Part shown: positions 25,252-32,992 of the stretch, in pieces
How positions within the stretch are numbered: the stretch's first letter is position 1
Layout: every line of letters starts with the position of its first letter
Virus record (IMG/VR): IMGVR_UViG_3300030333_006459
Location: 1 to 38,355 of that record
Length of the DNA: 38,355 nucleotides
Direction: 5' to 3' (one strand)
DNA from: a virus
Made by a program: the position numbers and the translations under genes
The notes under the pieces: generated by a model
Database searches by the model: none
The model's input: the letters and a program-made list of their open reading frames with translations, nothing else
Told to the model about the DNA's origin: nothing

Positions 25252-27066
25252 TTAACCGTTGAGGTCAGCACAGATAACAAGACCATACATATCAGGTCTA
25301 ACCATCTTCTTAGCGTAACGGGTCATGACACCCTTACGAGGAACAAAGTCCTCTACACCGAAGATAGTTGGAGTTACCTGAAGTGGGACGTATGGAGCGT
25401 AAACATATCCGCTCTCAAGGAACGATCCACCCTTACGTCCAGCAAGAATAACATTACGTGGGAAGTATGGGTCAACATAAACATCCCATTTCTTGCTCAA
25501 TGATCCAACATTAACGGCACCAACTGTTCCCTTATCGGAATCAGCAGTGACATTAGCACGGAACCCAGCAGTGAATTCAAGGATGTTAGCAACCTCTGGA
25601 GAACAAACAACAAAGTTTGCACCACCACGAAGTGTCTTTCTGTGGATTTGAGCAGAAACATCATTGATTGTCTCAATTAAAGTCTCATACCATTCAGAAA
25701 CAGTTCCGGTGAAATCAGCACCGAGGAGTGATTCGTTGGAAAGTCCGGATCCGATTGGAAGACCAGTTCTGCGATCCAAGAATTTACCCGGACGACGTGA
25801 CCAGTAGAGAGTGTCTGCTGTTGCACCTTTAATAAGATCTTCAAGAATTTCTCTATCAATCTCAAGAGCGATTTGCTCAGAAAGAATGCTTGTAAGCTCA
25901 ACTTCTGCATCAAGGTTGTGATAAGCATTGAGATCTTGTCCCAATTCTGGTGTCCACTTAGCCTTGAGCTTCTTGGTGTTCGCAGTTACGCTGATCGAGT
26001 CAACCTTGATGTCGATTTCTGGAATAACTTCTTCCAATTCGAGATCAAGACCACCAGCGGCACCGACAACTGCACCAAGCGCTTCATTAGCAGAGGCAGC
26101 AGGTGTTCCGCTGAAATCATCTGCAAGTGCGTACTGTGCGTGAAGTGTAAGATATTCACCATCAATAGCAGTCACGGCGTCAGCAGCATCAACCCCATCG
26201 GTTGCAAAGTAAACATTAATGTTATCCCTAGCAGAACCGGAAAAAGAAGTCAAACGACGAATTTGCCTGAAAGAACCAGAAGGTGTGACTCCGCCATTTA
26301 CGCCATCAAGCGCCTCGGCACCGTTATCTCCACCATAAAGAACAATACTCTGAAGATTGTCTTTGTTAAGATTACTAAAATCACTAGTAGCAATTCTAGC
26401 AACAAAAACGTTTGTAGAGCCAGAAGTGAAATCTGGGTCAAAACGGCAAAGTTTATCAAATTCTGCTTGGGTATCACAACCACCGGGGATCATAACATCT
26501 TCATTGGCTCTAGCTCCACCGAAGGTTCCGGAAGCAACAGATGTAAGAGTAACTGCTGTTAAGGAACTGGTTGGGGAAGCATAACCATTGTTAAGTGCGT
26601 AAGGACCAAGTTCAGCGTTAACACCGGAAAGATCAACACCACCAGTGATTTGCTGTCCTAAACGACCACCACCATAAAGGGAAGTGTCTTCCGATTGTGG
26701 CGTTAAAGCCAACCCGCCTTTAGAGGCGTTGTTGTGTTGGAAGTCAAGGAAGAAAATGAGACCAGATGGAAGGCTCATTGGCTGAACCGACACAAGGTCA
26801 TTTGCAATAAGTCCACCGAATACACGACGAACGATAGGGAATGCAACTGCTGCAAAACCCTCGACATCACCACCAGAAATGCTGGATGCCTCACGGAGAA
26901 GCTCTTTTGCTTGGTTTTCAAGCAAACGTGCCATTCCATTCTTTTGGCTATCGCTACCTAATCCTTCAAGAAGTCCGGTTTTTTCCCACTTATTAAGGAG
27001 GGCTGCACCTTCTTTCTGGAGATCACGGTTAACGATGCCTTCTGTTAATTTATCTAAAACTGACAT
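25252..27066 (-). CDS. gp23: Major capsid protein, T4 gp23-like
   Basis: This is the main shell subunit. The diagnostic stretch AFPIVRRVFGGLIANDL, then VSVQPMSLPSGLIFFLDF, is the conserved gp23 core. The N-terminal segment (ENQAKELLREASSISGG) matches the part of gp23 removed by the gp21 protease. LRE at 57-59 followed by Ala fits the (L/I)xE cleavage rule, giving a predicted mature start at A60 (T4: after E65). The 604-aa length exceeds T4 (521), with extra Gly/Ser-rich sequence at about residues 115-290. The C-terminal FVPRKGVMTRYAKKMVRPD region is conserved. AGGAGAT precedes the ATG, and a strong terminator follows the stop. Confidence 0.96.
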   Translation of the reverse strand: MSVLDKLTEGIVNRDLQKEGAALLNKWEKTGLLEGLGSDSQKNGMARLLENQAKELLREASSISGGDVEGFAAVAFPIVRRVFGGLIANDLVSVQPMSLPSGLIFFLDFQHNNASKGGLALTPQSEDTSLYGGGRLGQQITGGVDLSGVNAELGPYALNNGYASPTSSLTAVTLTSVASGTFGGARANEDVMIPGGCDTQAEFDKLCRFDPDFTSGSTNVFVARIATSDFSNLNKDNLQSIVLYGGDNGAEALDGVNGGVTPSGSFRQIRRLTSFSGSARDNINVYFATDGVDAADAVTAIDGEYLTLHAQYALADDFSGTPAASANEALGAVVGAAGGLDLELEEVIPEIDIKVDSISVTANTKKLKAKWTPELGQDLNAYHNLDAEVELTSILSEQIALEIDREILEDLIKGATADTLYWSRRPGKFLDRRTGLPIGSGLSNESLLGADFTGTVSEWYETLIETINDVSAQIHRKTLRGGANFVVCSPEVANILEFTAGFRANVTADSDKGTVGAVNVGSLSKKWDVYVDPYFPRNVILAGRKGGSFLESGYVYAPYVPLQVTPTIFGVEDFVPRKGVMTRYAKKMVRPDMYGLVICADLNG

Positions 27067-27111
27067 TTTTAATATCTCCTATTAATTTAAAAATAAAATT
27101 TGTAAGCAAAA

Positions 27112-28122
27112 CTAATTTAAGCCTGCTAATCTTTTCATCCTATCCAAACGGGGATCAGCTTGTGGCTTCTCGTCCGTATGAGATACGAGTGTTGAAGAGC
27201 GTCTTGCGACTGCTTCGGTTAGTGAATTTGGAGTTGAAGTTTTTGTTTTTGCTTCTCCTCCCACTGTCCCTTGAAGAGTTTCGTAGATAACCTTCGCTTC
27301 TTCAACGGTAACGGCTTTTGAAATAGCTTCGACAATTTTATCTTTTTGTCGCCCATTCAGTGAGTTGCTGGTTAAAGCCTTATTTGAGTATAGCAATCGT
27401 GCGTTTTGAATACCCATTTCATCGAGTGATTCTTTTAAACTTACAATTGCATGCTCATATTTTGTGTTAGTGTCCTTAAGGACTTCAAATGATTTTTGCA
27501 AAGTAGAAACAGCTTCTTTCAATTCTTCTTTTTCTTCGTCAATTGTTTCTTCTTCGTCTTCGTCTAAATGTGCAGCAGCAGCTTCAGCCTCTAATTCTAC
27601 CTCGGCTGGGTTTGGATCATCCTCAATCCATCCTGATTTTTGTGGCTCAAGATCAACTGTGACTTTCTCATCTAAAAGAGAATCGATAACTTCTTTTAAT
27701 GCTTCCTCATCAATATCGATTTCTTCTTCTAGGGCGTCAAGATCGGCACCTAAGTCATCCTCTGCGCCGACTGCGATATCGTCTGCAATTTCATCTCTGT
27801 CACGCATTTCTGAACCTTCTGGTTCCTCTGCATCGTCTGCATCAATTTTCTTTGCAAGTGCCGCTAGATCTAAGCTGACGATCTTATTATCATCATTAGT
27901 AACGGAAGATGGTAGATCATTAACAACAGAAGTTGTCGTCGGCTCAATTGTGGCGGTAGTTTCTGCGCCCATTGCCATTGCTTCCTCTTCTGACAAGAGT
28001 TTATCGATGGTATCTTTAATTTCATTGGAATACTTCTCGATAACCAAGGTTTCTGCGTTCTTAATTGCCGCTTCTTTGAGGGCGTTCGCATCAATAATTG
28101 CTTGTTTTAGCATATCAGACAT
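27112..28122 (-). CDS. gp22: Prohead core scaffold protein, T4 gp22-like
   Basis: This 336-aa protein is predicted to form the scaffold core removed after gp21 cleavage. It is extremely acidic in the middle (long Asp/Glu/Ala runs between residues 95 and 205), flanked by helical segments and a coiled coil (LKEAVSTLQKSFEVLKDTN). The end reads RLDRMKRLAGLN, a short C-terminal motif common in gp22-like scaffolds of T4-type marine phages. It lies immediately upstream of gp23, the T4 order. The ATG at 28122 has AGGAGA upstream, and the spacer contains an exact ACTATTTATTA motif. Confidence 0.82.
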   Translation of the reverse strand: MSDMLKQAIIDANALKEAAIKNAETLVIEKYSNEIKDTIDKLLSEEEAMAMGAETTATIEPTTTSVVNDLPSSVTNDDNKIVSLDLAALAKKIDADDAEEPEGSEMRDRDEIADDIAVGAEDDLGADLDALEEEIDIDEEALKEVIDSLLDEKVTVDLEPQKSGWIEDDPNPAEVELEAEAAAAHLDEDEEETIDEEKEELKEAVSTLQKSFEVLKDTNTKYEHAIVSLKESLDEMGIQNARLLYSNKALTSNSLNGRQKDKIVEAISKAVTVEEAKVIYETLQGTVGGEAKTKTSTPNSLTEAVARRSSTLVSHTDEKPQADPRLDRMKRLAGLN

Positions 28123-28165
28123 GTTTTGTTTCTCCTGCTATCTGTAAATAGAGACATTTTATCAG

Positions 28166-28176
28166 TAATAAATAGT
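28166..28176 (-). promoter_or_regulatory. Spacer motif ACTATTTATTA upstream of gp22-like gene
   Basis: An exact minus-strand copy of the 11-base motif, 44 bases before the scaffold ATG. It would drive the scaffold and capsid genes if it is a promoter. Role inferred. Confidence 0.45.
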
Positions 28177-28206
28177 ATATTAAAAGGCTAAAACACCAAA
28201 AAAACG

Positions 28207-28467
28207 CTAAAAGATAACTAGATTGCCGTTTTCATCCCAACACATACCAGAATTGCCTTGTGCGTATGATACAATTGCGTCTAAATAAAAACTCATTTCG
28301 TTAGTTTTCATAGCACCAGTTTCGATTTTATTGAAACACCATTTTATCACAGTATTAATCATAAAGGCTTTTTCAGCATAGAATATATTGCCTTCTTGAC
28401 GAAAGGTAGGATCGATGTGAGACACCAATTCAAGTATATCTTTTGTGGTTTTGATTGATTTCTTCAT
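28207..28467 (-). CDS. Small protein of unknown function between fibre and scaffold genes
   Basis: This 86-aa protein (MKKSIKTTKDILELVSHIDP at the start, MCWDENGNLVIF at the end) has an amphipathic N-terminal helix and a mixed middle with CFNKIETGAMK. The frame stays open upstream into the terminator hairpin, so I use the ATG at 28467, just after the T-tract. No Shine-Dalgarno precedes this ATG; the leader is only T and A. It is either leaderless or weakly translated by read-through transcripts. No family recognised. Confidence 0.65.
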   Translation of the reverse strand: MKKSIKTTKDILELVSHIDPTFRQEGNIFYAEKAFMINTVIKWCFNKIETGAMKTNEMSFYLDAIVSYAQGNSGMCWDENGNLVIF

Positions 28468-28474
28468 AATAAAT

Positions 28475-28510
28475 AAAAAAGGACTTGAGGGTCCGAAAAC
28501 CCCCAAGCCC
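28475..28510 (-). terminator. Rho-independent terminator after the tail fibre gene
   Basis: An 11-bp stem containing two G-T pairs (28481-28491 with 28500-28510) and an 8-base loop is followed on the minus strand by TTTTTTATTTATT. It begins 11 bases after the fibre stop at 28521. Confidence 0.87.
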
Positions 28511-28520
28511 AGTCTAAGAA

Positions 28521-31500
28521 TTACTTCTTAAGGTTTGAGATAACTTTCTTCAAGTCTTCGATCTGAACCTGTTGAGCCTTTACAGCCTCAACGAGAACAG
28601 AAGTAAGTCTTGAGTAGTCAACCCCCTGAACGCCGTCTTGGGCAGTGTGAACTGCTTTTGGAACGACTTTCTGAACGTCTTGAGCGATGAAACCGAAGTC
28701 TCTTTCACCAGAATTCTTCCAAGTGAACTCAACACCTTCAAGGGACATAACAGTATCAAGGGCAGTGCTAGCCATGGAGCTAATGTCTTCCTTGAGACTT
28801 TCATCCGAGTAGGTAACAAATGCAGCAGCACGAACCTTGTTGATGTTGTTCGATCCGTCAGCTACATCAAGGGCAAATTCACTATCAGAATCACCACCGA
28901 GGTTCAACATTGTTGCACCAGAGCTATTGCGGAAATTGATAACGTGATTTGCATTGTCATACATAAACCTCTCATTGGCGGCAGCACCGTAAGCGATGAT
29001 AGATGCACCAGATCCGTCTGCACCAAGGTTGAGATTGCTGTCTGCGTTGATAGTACCATCTGCACCGATGGAGGTACCTCCGCCACCGTATCCACCAGCA
29101 AAACCAACTCCATTAGCAGCAAGAGTAATCATCTCATTACCACCACTGTGCTTGATTCCGTCTCCAGCAACTGTAAGATCTCCATGAACTGTAACGTCAC
29201 GGCTAGCAGATTCAAGTGTTAAGTTTGGCGTAGTTCCAACAGCGGAACCGAGACCAATCAACAACTTGTCTGCGGAATCGTCTAGACCCACATAGAAGTC
29301 AGCAGCGTTTCCGTCGAAAACAAGTTTAGTGTCTGCTGCTGCACCAGCACCGATAGTAACAGTGTCATTAAAGAGTGCATCACCAGTTAACGCTAAACCA
29401 TTAGAACCAGAAAGTTTACCAGCAACAGTCAAAGCATCCTGAGCAGTGATTGCGGCTTCAAAAGAAGCAGCACCTTTCGCTTCAAGAGTTCCTTGAAGTT
29501 GTGAGTTTCCAGTCACATGAAGTGTCCCAGAGAGTGCAGAGTTGCCGTTAACAACAGCACTTGTTGCAACCATTGCAGCAAATGTTCCAGCAGCGGCGCT
29601 GTTGGCACCAATCACTGTCCCGTCGATTGCACCACCATCAACATTGATGTTTGTGATTGCTTGGTTATTTGCATCAAGAGCAGAACCAAGTTGATCAATG
29701 TGTCCAACATCAACGTGAGCAGCAGACCATTGAAGTGCAGAACTACCAAGAGCACGAGCACTGTCAGTCGAAGGCACAAGGTCGGAATCAAAACGACCAG
29801 TAGCAGTAATAGTATCACTGGTTGCATCACCAAGGTCAACATTTCCACCTGCAACAAGATCTGTGAATGTACCAGCAGCAGCGGATTCTCCACCAATCAC
29901 TGTTCCATCAATTTCACCAGAACTGATATATGCAGCAGAAGGATCTGCGTCTGTACCAAGTTGGTCGATGTATCCGATTCCATTAACATAAAGATCTTTC
30001 CACTGAAGACTTGCATCACCTAAGTCATGAGTGTTATCAGCTTTAGGATCGATACTGGAAGCGACACGTCCAGAAAAAGTAATGTCATCGCCAGTAGCGT
30101 CACCAAGTGTTACTGCACCGTTGAGGCTTGAAGCACCACCTACAAGCATTGCTCCAGAAACGTGGAAACTTTCATCAGTGTGCCAGCGGTCTTCTTGAGC
30201 GTCCCATCTAAGAGATGCAACAGCAAGTGATCCTGTGGATCCAAGATAAACACCACCACCGTCAAGTGCGCCGAGAGCAGCGGCACCATCGTTTTTGCTA
30301 GTTCCGCTAGCAATAAGAATTACTTTATCTGCAATGTGAAGTTCGGTCTCATGGTTTGTGACTGTGTTAATTGCGCCTTGAACTTGAAGCTCTCCACGAA
30401 CTAAAACGTCACCGAAAGAAGAATCACCAGAAATGTAAATACCGTTTGAACCAGAAAGCTTACCAGCAACAGACAAAGCATCCTGTGCAGTGATAGCAGC
30501 CTCAAAAGAAGCAGCACCCTTTTGCTCAAGAGTTCCTTGGAGTTGAGAGTTTCCAGTAACATGAAGTGTTCCAGATAATGCAGAGTTACCGTTAACAACC
30601 GCACTTGTTGCAACCATTGCAGCAAATGTTCCAGCGGCTGCGCTGTTAGCACCGATCACTGTTCCATCGATTGCGCCACCATCAACATTAATGTTTGTGA
30701 TCGCTTGGTTGTTTGCATCAAGTGCAGAACCAAGTTGGTCAATGTGTCCAACGTCAACATGGGCGGCAGACCATTGAAGTGCCGATGTTCCGAGAGCACG
30801 AGCACTATCAGTCGAAGGCACAAGGTCAGAGTCAAAGCGACCAGTAGCAGTAATAGTATCACTGGTTGCATCACCAAGATCGACGTTTCCGTTTGCAACA
30901 AGAGTTGTGAATGTACCGGCATTGGCAGAGTTTGCTCCAATTGGAGTTCCGTCAATCGCACCACCGTCGATATTAATACCATCAAGAGCAGCACCTTCGA
31001 TGAATTCAGCACGAGTCATCTTGCGAAGAGCACCTGCATCGGCGTCATATACTGCCAAAAGGTCAGCATCTGCTGGTGTGCTTTCGCCAGTTAAGTTGTT
31101 GATATCAAGACTAAGAACACCAGAAGAATCAGAAAGACCGGTAGCTGTTACAGTTCCAGCCATGAAGCCAACAAGATCAGCGATTGATTCTTTTTTAGTT
31201 GCATTGCCGTCATTTGCATCGATGATAGCAATGCTATCATTTGCAACGTCAACAGCGGCTGCATTAACACCATTAAGATCAAGTGTAAAGGTAAGGTCAT
31301 ATTCATCACCATCGATACCGTGGGAAACATCAGTCCAGTTGATATCGACACCACCGTTACCCTCTACAAATTTTAGTTGAGCACCACCAGAAATAGGAAG
31401 CTCTGTTCCATCGCCGTCTTCCAATTTGAAAGAACCACCGAGTGGAATTTCATTACCAGCACCATCTTTCATGAAAAGCTTGGTATTACCCGATTCATCA

Positions 31501-31604
31501 GTAGAAGAGCTAGCATACAATTGGGCTGCGCCTGAAGAGTGCCCCGGTGCGGAACCGGTTACCTGATCAAAGATAAGCCCGAAATTACTCATTTGAGTAG
31601 CCAT
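28521..31604 (-). CDS. Long tail-fibre-like protein with peptidase S74 intramolecular chaperone
   Basis: This 1027-aa protein is a trimeric-fibre candidate, probably exposed and receptor-facing. The body is made of repeated units such as IDGTVIGANSAAAGTF and VDLGDATSDTITATGRF, a beta-rich pattern common in marine phage fibres. The last 100 residues are a peptidase S74 domain: YSDESLKEDIS (near 930) supplies the Ser-Asp...Lys self-cleavage site, and FGFIAQDVQKVVPKAV is the signature second half. A final coiled coil (AVKAQQVQIEDLKKVISNL) aids trimerisation. S74 domains fold the fibre and are usually cut off. Two nearly identical 155-residue segments show an internal duplication. GGAGG precedes the ATG at 31604. 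Its place among head genes rather than with tail genes is unusual and could mean a head fibre. Confidence 0.88.
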   Translation of the reverse strand: MATQMSNFGLIFDQVTGSAPGHSSGAAQLYASSSTDESGNTKLFMKDGAGNEIPLGGSFKLEDGDGTELPISGGAQLKFVEGNGGVDINWTDVSHGIDGDEYDLTFTLDLNGVNAAAVDVANDSIAIIDANDGNATKKESIADLVGFMAGTVTATGLSDSSGVLSLDINNLTGESTPADADLLAVYDADAGALRKMTRAEFIEGAALDGINIDGGAIDGTPIGANSANAGTFTTLVANGNVDLGDATSDTITATGRFDSDLVPSTDSARALGTSALQWSAAHVDVGHIDQLGSALDANNQAITNINVDGGAIDGTVIGANSAAAGTFAAMVATSAVVNGNSALSGTLHVTGNSQLQGTLEQKGAASFEAAITAQDALSVAGKLSGSNGIYISGDSSFGDVLVRGELQVQGAINTVTNHETELHIADKVILIASGTSKNDGAAALGALDGGGVYLGSTGSLAVASLRWDAQEDRWHTDESFHVSGAMLVGGASSLNGAVTLGDATGDDITFSGRVASSIDPKADNTHDLGDASLQWKDLYVNGIGYIDQLGTDADPSAAYISSGEIDGTVIGGESAAAGTFTDLVAGGNVDLGDATSDTITATGRFDSDLVPSTDSARALGSSALQWSAAHVDVGHIDQLGSALDANNQAITNINVDGGAIDGTVIGANSAAAGTFAAMVATSAVVNGNSALSGTLHVTGNSQLQGTLEAKGAASFEAAITAQDALTVAGKLSGSNGLALTGDALFNDTVTIGAGAAADTKLVFDGNAADFYVGLDDSADKLLIGLGSAVGTTPNLTLESASRDVTVHGDLTVAGDGIKHSGGNEMITLAANGVGFAGGYGGGGTSIGADGTINADSNLNLGADGSGASIIAYGAAANERFMYDNANHVINFRNSSGATMLNLGGDSDSEFALDVADGSNNINKVRAAAFVTYSDESLKEDISSMASTALDTVMSLEGVEFTWKNSGERDFGFIAQDVQKVVPKAVHTAQDGVQGVDYSRLTSVLVEAVKAQQVQIEDLKKVISNLKK
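29401..29866 (-). repeat. Intragenic duplication in fibre gene, distal copy
   Basis: The protein segment from VDLGDATSDTITATGRF through QLQGTLE to VAGKLSGSNG is repeated almost exactly 1044 bases (348 codons) away at 30445-30910. The DNA copies differ mainly at third codon positions, so the duplication is not brand new or is kept by protein-level selection. Confidence 0.88.
30445..30910 (-). repeat. Intragenic duplication in fibre gene, proximal copy
   Basis: Partner of the segment at 29401-29866, in the same orientation and frame. Protein differences are few (for example GTSALQ versus GSSALQ, TLEQKG versus TLEAKG). A different block (a region with NTVTNHETELHIADKVI) lies between the two copies. 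Confidence 0.88.
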
Positions 31605-31635
31605 AGTTATTATCCTCCATCATAGACCTATGTAT

Positions 31636-31660
31636 AAAAAAAGACGGTCTAAACCGCCTT
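31636..31660 (-). terminator. Rho-independent terminator upstream of the fibre gene
   Basis: An 8-bp stem with one G-T pair (31641-31648 with 31653-31660) and a TTAG loop is followed on the minus strand by a run of T. It lies about 130 bases after the stop of the 148-aa gene and about 32 bases before the fibre ATG. Confidence 0.85.
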
Positions 31661-31739
31661 TCAGGTCTATGAATTTAAATTTTAAGTTAAAAGTTAGAAT
31701 TACCCCGAAAGGAGTGAACTGCAATCCCTTGCAGTTCGT
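31636..31739 (-). ncRNA. Structured leader or small RNA candidate ending in a terminator
   Basis: Reading the minus strand from 31739, the spacer holds a perfect 9-bp hairpin with a GGGA loop (31737-31716), then a small CTCC-TTTC-GGGG hairpin (31714-31703). An AT-rich stretch follows, then a strong terminator hairpin with a T-tract (31660-31636). A copy of the spacer motif lies just upstream at 31740-31750. A transcript started there would end before the fibre gene, giving an RNA of about 100 bases. It could instead be an attenuator leader for the fibre gene. If the start is about six bases after the motif, the first hairpin would lose a few bases of its stem. Confidence 0.35.
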
Positions 31740-31750
31740 ATATAAATAGT
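31740..31750 (-). promoter_or_regulatory. Spacer motif ACTATTTATAT upstream of structured leader
   Basis: A minus-strand variant of the recurrent motif (two end bases differ), 136 bases before the fibre ATG and directly upstream of the hairpin region. Role inferred. Confidence 0.38.
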
Positions 31751-31788
31751 TCTGATATTGAAGTTTGGAAGGATTTTTTTGAAATATT

Positions 31789-32235
31789 TTAGTCTGGTGT
31801 TCCGCCTCCGGAAACGCCGCCGTTTGCTGCAATAGCGGTGACGGTCCAATTAAATTGTCCCATTGCGATACAACGATAGACAGTGCTCGCTGATAATGCT
31901 AGTTCTTTTTGCTGGGCAGACCCATTATCAACAGCCACTCCGTTAATTGAAGTAGCCTGACCAGAAATGACTGGTGCTCGGAGTTCCATAACAGCACCGA
32001 CAGAAATTAAAATCTCGTTCCCACCCACATATTCCGGAAGTGTAATGATGAAATCGTCTGCATCTTGTCCTTCCCCCGGTGTTCCGGCAGCGGCAGAAAC
32101 GATGCTGGCGTTAGCTGGTATCTGACCTGTGCCAGTTCCATCAGCGGTTGACGTTACAACAACAGGGTCCGACTGAACACCTTTTGTCGCTTTGATGAAC
32201 GGTGGATTACTATTGCTTGCACTAAATCTACCCAT
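31789..32235 (-). CDS. Putative virion surface protein, 148 aa
   Basis: The protein is rich in Gly, Ala, Ser and Val and lacks charged helices. Beta-strand-like stretches include DPVVVTSTADGTGTGQIP, DDFIITLPEYVGGNEILI and YRCIAMGQFNWTVTAI, and the end is Gly-rich. This composition is typical of small virion surface, decoration or fibre-base proteins. It follows a similar 168-aa gene by 12 bases (AGGAGAT upstream) and lies before the fibre gene. I do not recognise a named family; a role as capsid decoration or fibre anchor is inference. Confidence 0.75.
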   Translation of the reverse strand: MGRFSASNSNPPFIKATKGVQSDPVVVTSTADGTGTGQIPANASIVSAAAGTPGEGQDADDFIITLPEYVGGNEILISVGAVMELRAPVISGQATSINGVAVDNGSAQQKELALSASTVYRCIAMGQFNWTVTAIAANGGVSGGGTPD

Positions 32236-32247
32236 TTTTTAAATCTC

Positions 32248-32754
32248 CTATACAGTTTTAGTTCTAAAGTCAGCCGCTGTATCAACATCAGTCAATCCAG
32301 AACCAGAAAGCGCATACATATCATTTGGATGAATGCTGGTTAGTTCAGCTAGAACTTGAAAAGCACCGCCGTTGCCGCCAGACTTATTAGCAATGTATAT
32401 TTCTTTGCATTTAGTATCAAATGTAATTGAATCTTTTTTATTATCTAAGCTGATATAATGTTGACCCGCCAAAACTGCTTCTGTATGACTTAAATCAAGA
32501 GCACCTCCAGCGCCAGTGTTTGCTGTGCCATCAGTGAAGTATACATAAAGTTCCACATCGGCTCTGTTAATAACTGTAACAGACTTAGCTACTTGTGGAA
32601 AAACCACTTGAACTTGCTTATTGTTATCTATAGATGTCGATCCTGTAATAAAAGGGTGCCCTGAAACTTGATAAGCGGCAGCATTACCCAACCCTTGTCT
32701 ATAGCGGTAAGCTGTATCTTTTGGGTGTGTAATTACCCCTGCATTAGTTGACAT
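32248..32754 (-). CDS. Putative virion surface protein, 168 aa
   Basis: This protein is beta-rich with no enzymatic motif: VQVVFPQVAKSVTVINRADV, LYVYFTDGTANTG, AGQHYISLDNKKDSITF and KCKEIYIANKSGGNGGAFQV. The pattern of short strands with Asp/Gly/Asn turns suggests a compact beta-sandwich. It is flanked by bS21 upstream and the 148-aa gene downstream, with AGGAGA before its ATG at 32754. Head decoration or fibre-attachment function is plausible from position only. Confidence 0.75.
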   Translation of the reverse strand: MSTNAGVITHPKDTAYRYRQGLGNAAAYQVSGHPFITGSTSIDNNKQVQVVFPQVAKSVTVINRADVELYVYFTDGTANTGAGGALDLSHTEAVLAGQHYISLDNKKDSITFDTKCKEIYIANKSGGNGGAFQVLAELTSIHPNDMYALSGSGLTDVDTAADFRTKTV

Positions 32755-32765
32755 GATTAATTCTC

Positions 32766-32984
32766 CTAGTCTTTAAATCTTGCTTCATATTCTCTTTGGG
32801 CTTTTCTAGCAAGTCGTTTTGCCCTTTGTTTTTTAAGTCTTTTAATTTTAGAGGGCTTTTCATGAAACCTTCTATTTCTAACCTCTTCGAGAATACCAGA
32901 CCTTTTAACTTTCTTGTTAAATCTCTTTATCATTCTTTCAATCGATTCATTTGGTCTCGGCTTAACCTCTACATTAACTGGCAT
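32766..32984 (-). CDS. rpsU: Ribosomal protein bS21 homologue encoded by the phage
   Basis: This 72-aa basic protein matches bS21. MPVNVEVKPRPNESIERMIK gives the N-terminal strand and first helix, RFNKKVKRSGILEEVRNRRF gives the conserved middle, then HEKPSKIKRLKKQRAKR gives the basic C-terminal helix. bS21 sits on the 30S subunit near the anti-Shine-Dalgarno end of 16S rRNA and affects initiation. Phage copies have been reported, and bS21 is among the most frequent viral ribosomal proteins. GAGG precedes its ATG by about six bases, and it follows the 174-aa gene by eight bases, so it is expressed with prohead genes. A role in steering host ribosomes toward phage late messages is inference. 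Confidence 0.92.
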   Translation of the reverse strand: MPVNVEVKPRPNESIERMIKRFNKKVKRSGILEEVRNRRFHEKPSKIKRLKKQRAKRLARKAQREYEARFKD

Positions 32985-32992
32985 CTAATCCT

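Noticed and set aside
25873-26562. 229-aa plus-strand frame opposite the capsid gene
   Set aside because: The capsid gene on the minus strand is certain, and the plus frame has no family features.
27464-28147. 227-aa Ser-rich plus-strand frame
   Set aside because: It mirrors the Asp/Glu/Ala-rich scaffold gene on the other strand; poly-Ser is the reverse reading of acidic codons.
22397-28176. Plus-strand TAATAAATAG boxes resembling T4 late promoters
   Set aside because: Read on the plus strand they would transcribe antisense to all genes; I keep the minus-strand reading as the working idea and treat the resemblance as coming from the complementary strand.
29401-30910. Direct repeats that could suggest a CRISPR-like or mobile array
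   Set aside because: They are in-frame protein repeats of one fibre gene, far too long and too few for a CRISPR, with no inverted ends.
28638-31380. Several plus-strand frames opposite the fibre gene (up to 194 aa)
   Set aside because: All are reverse readings of the repetitive fibre coding sequence, Cys/Thr/Ser-rich with no start signals.
31620-31832. 70-aa minus-strand frame between the 148-aa gene and the fibre gene
   Set aside because: It runs through the hairpins and terminator, overlaps the end of the 148-aa gene and lacks a ribosome site in a sensible place.
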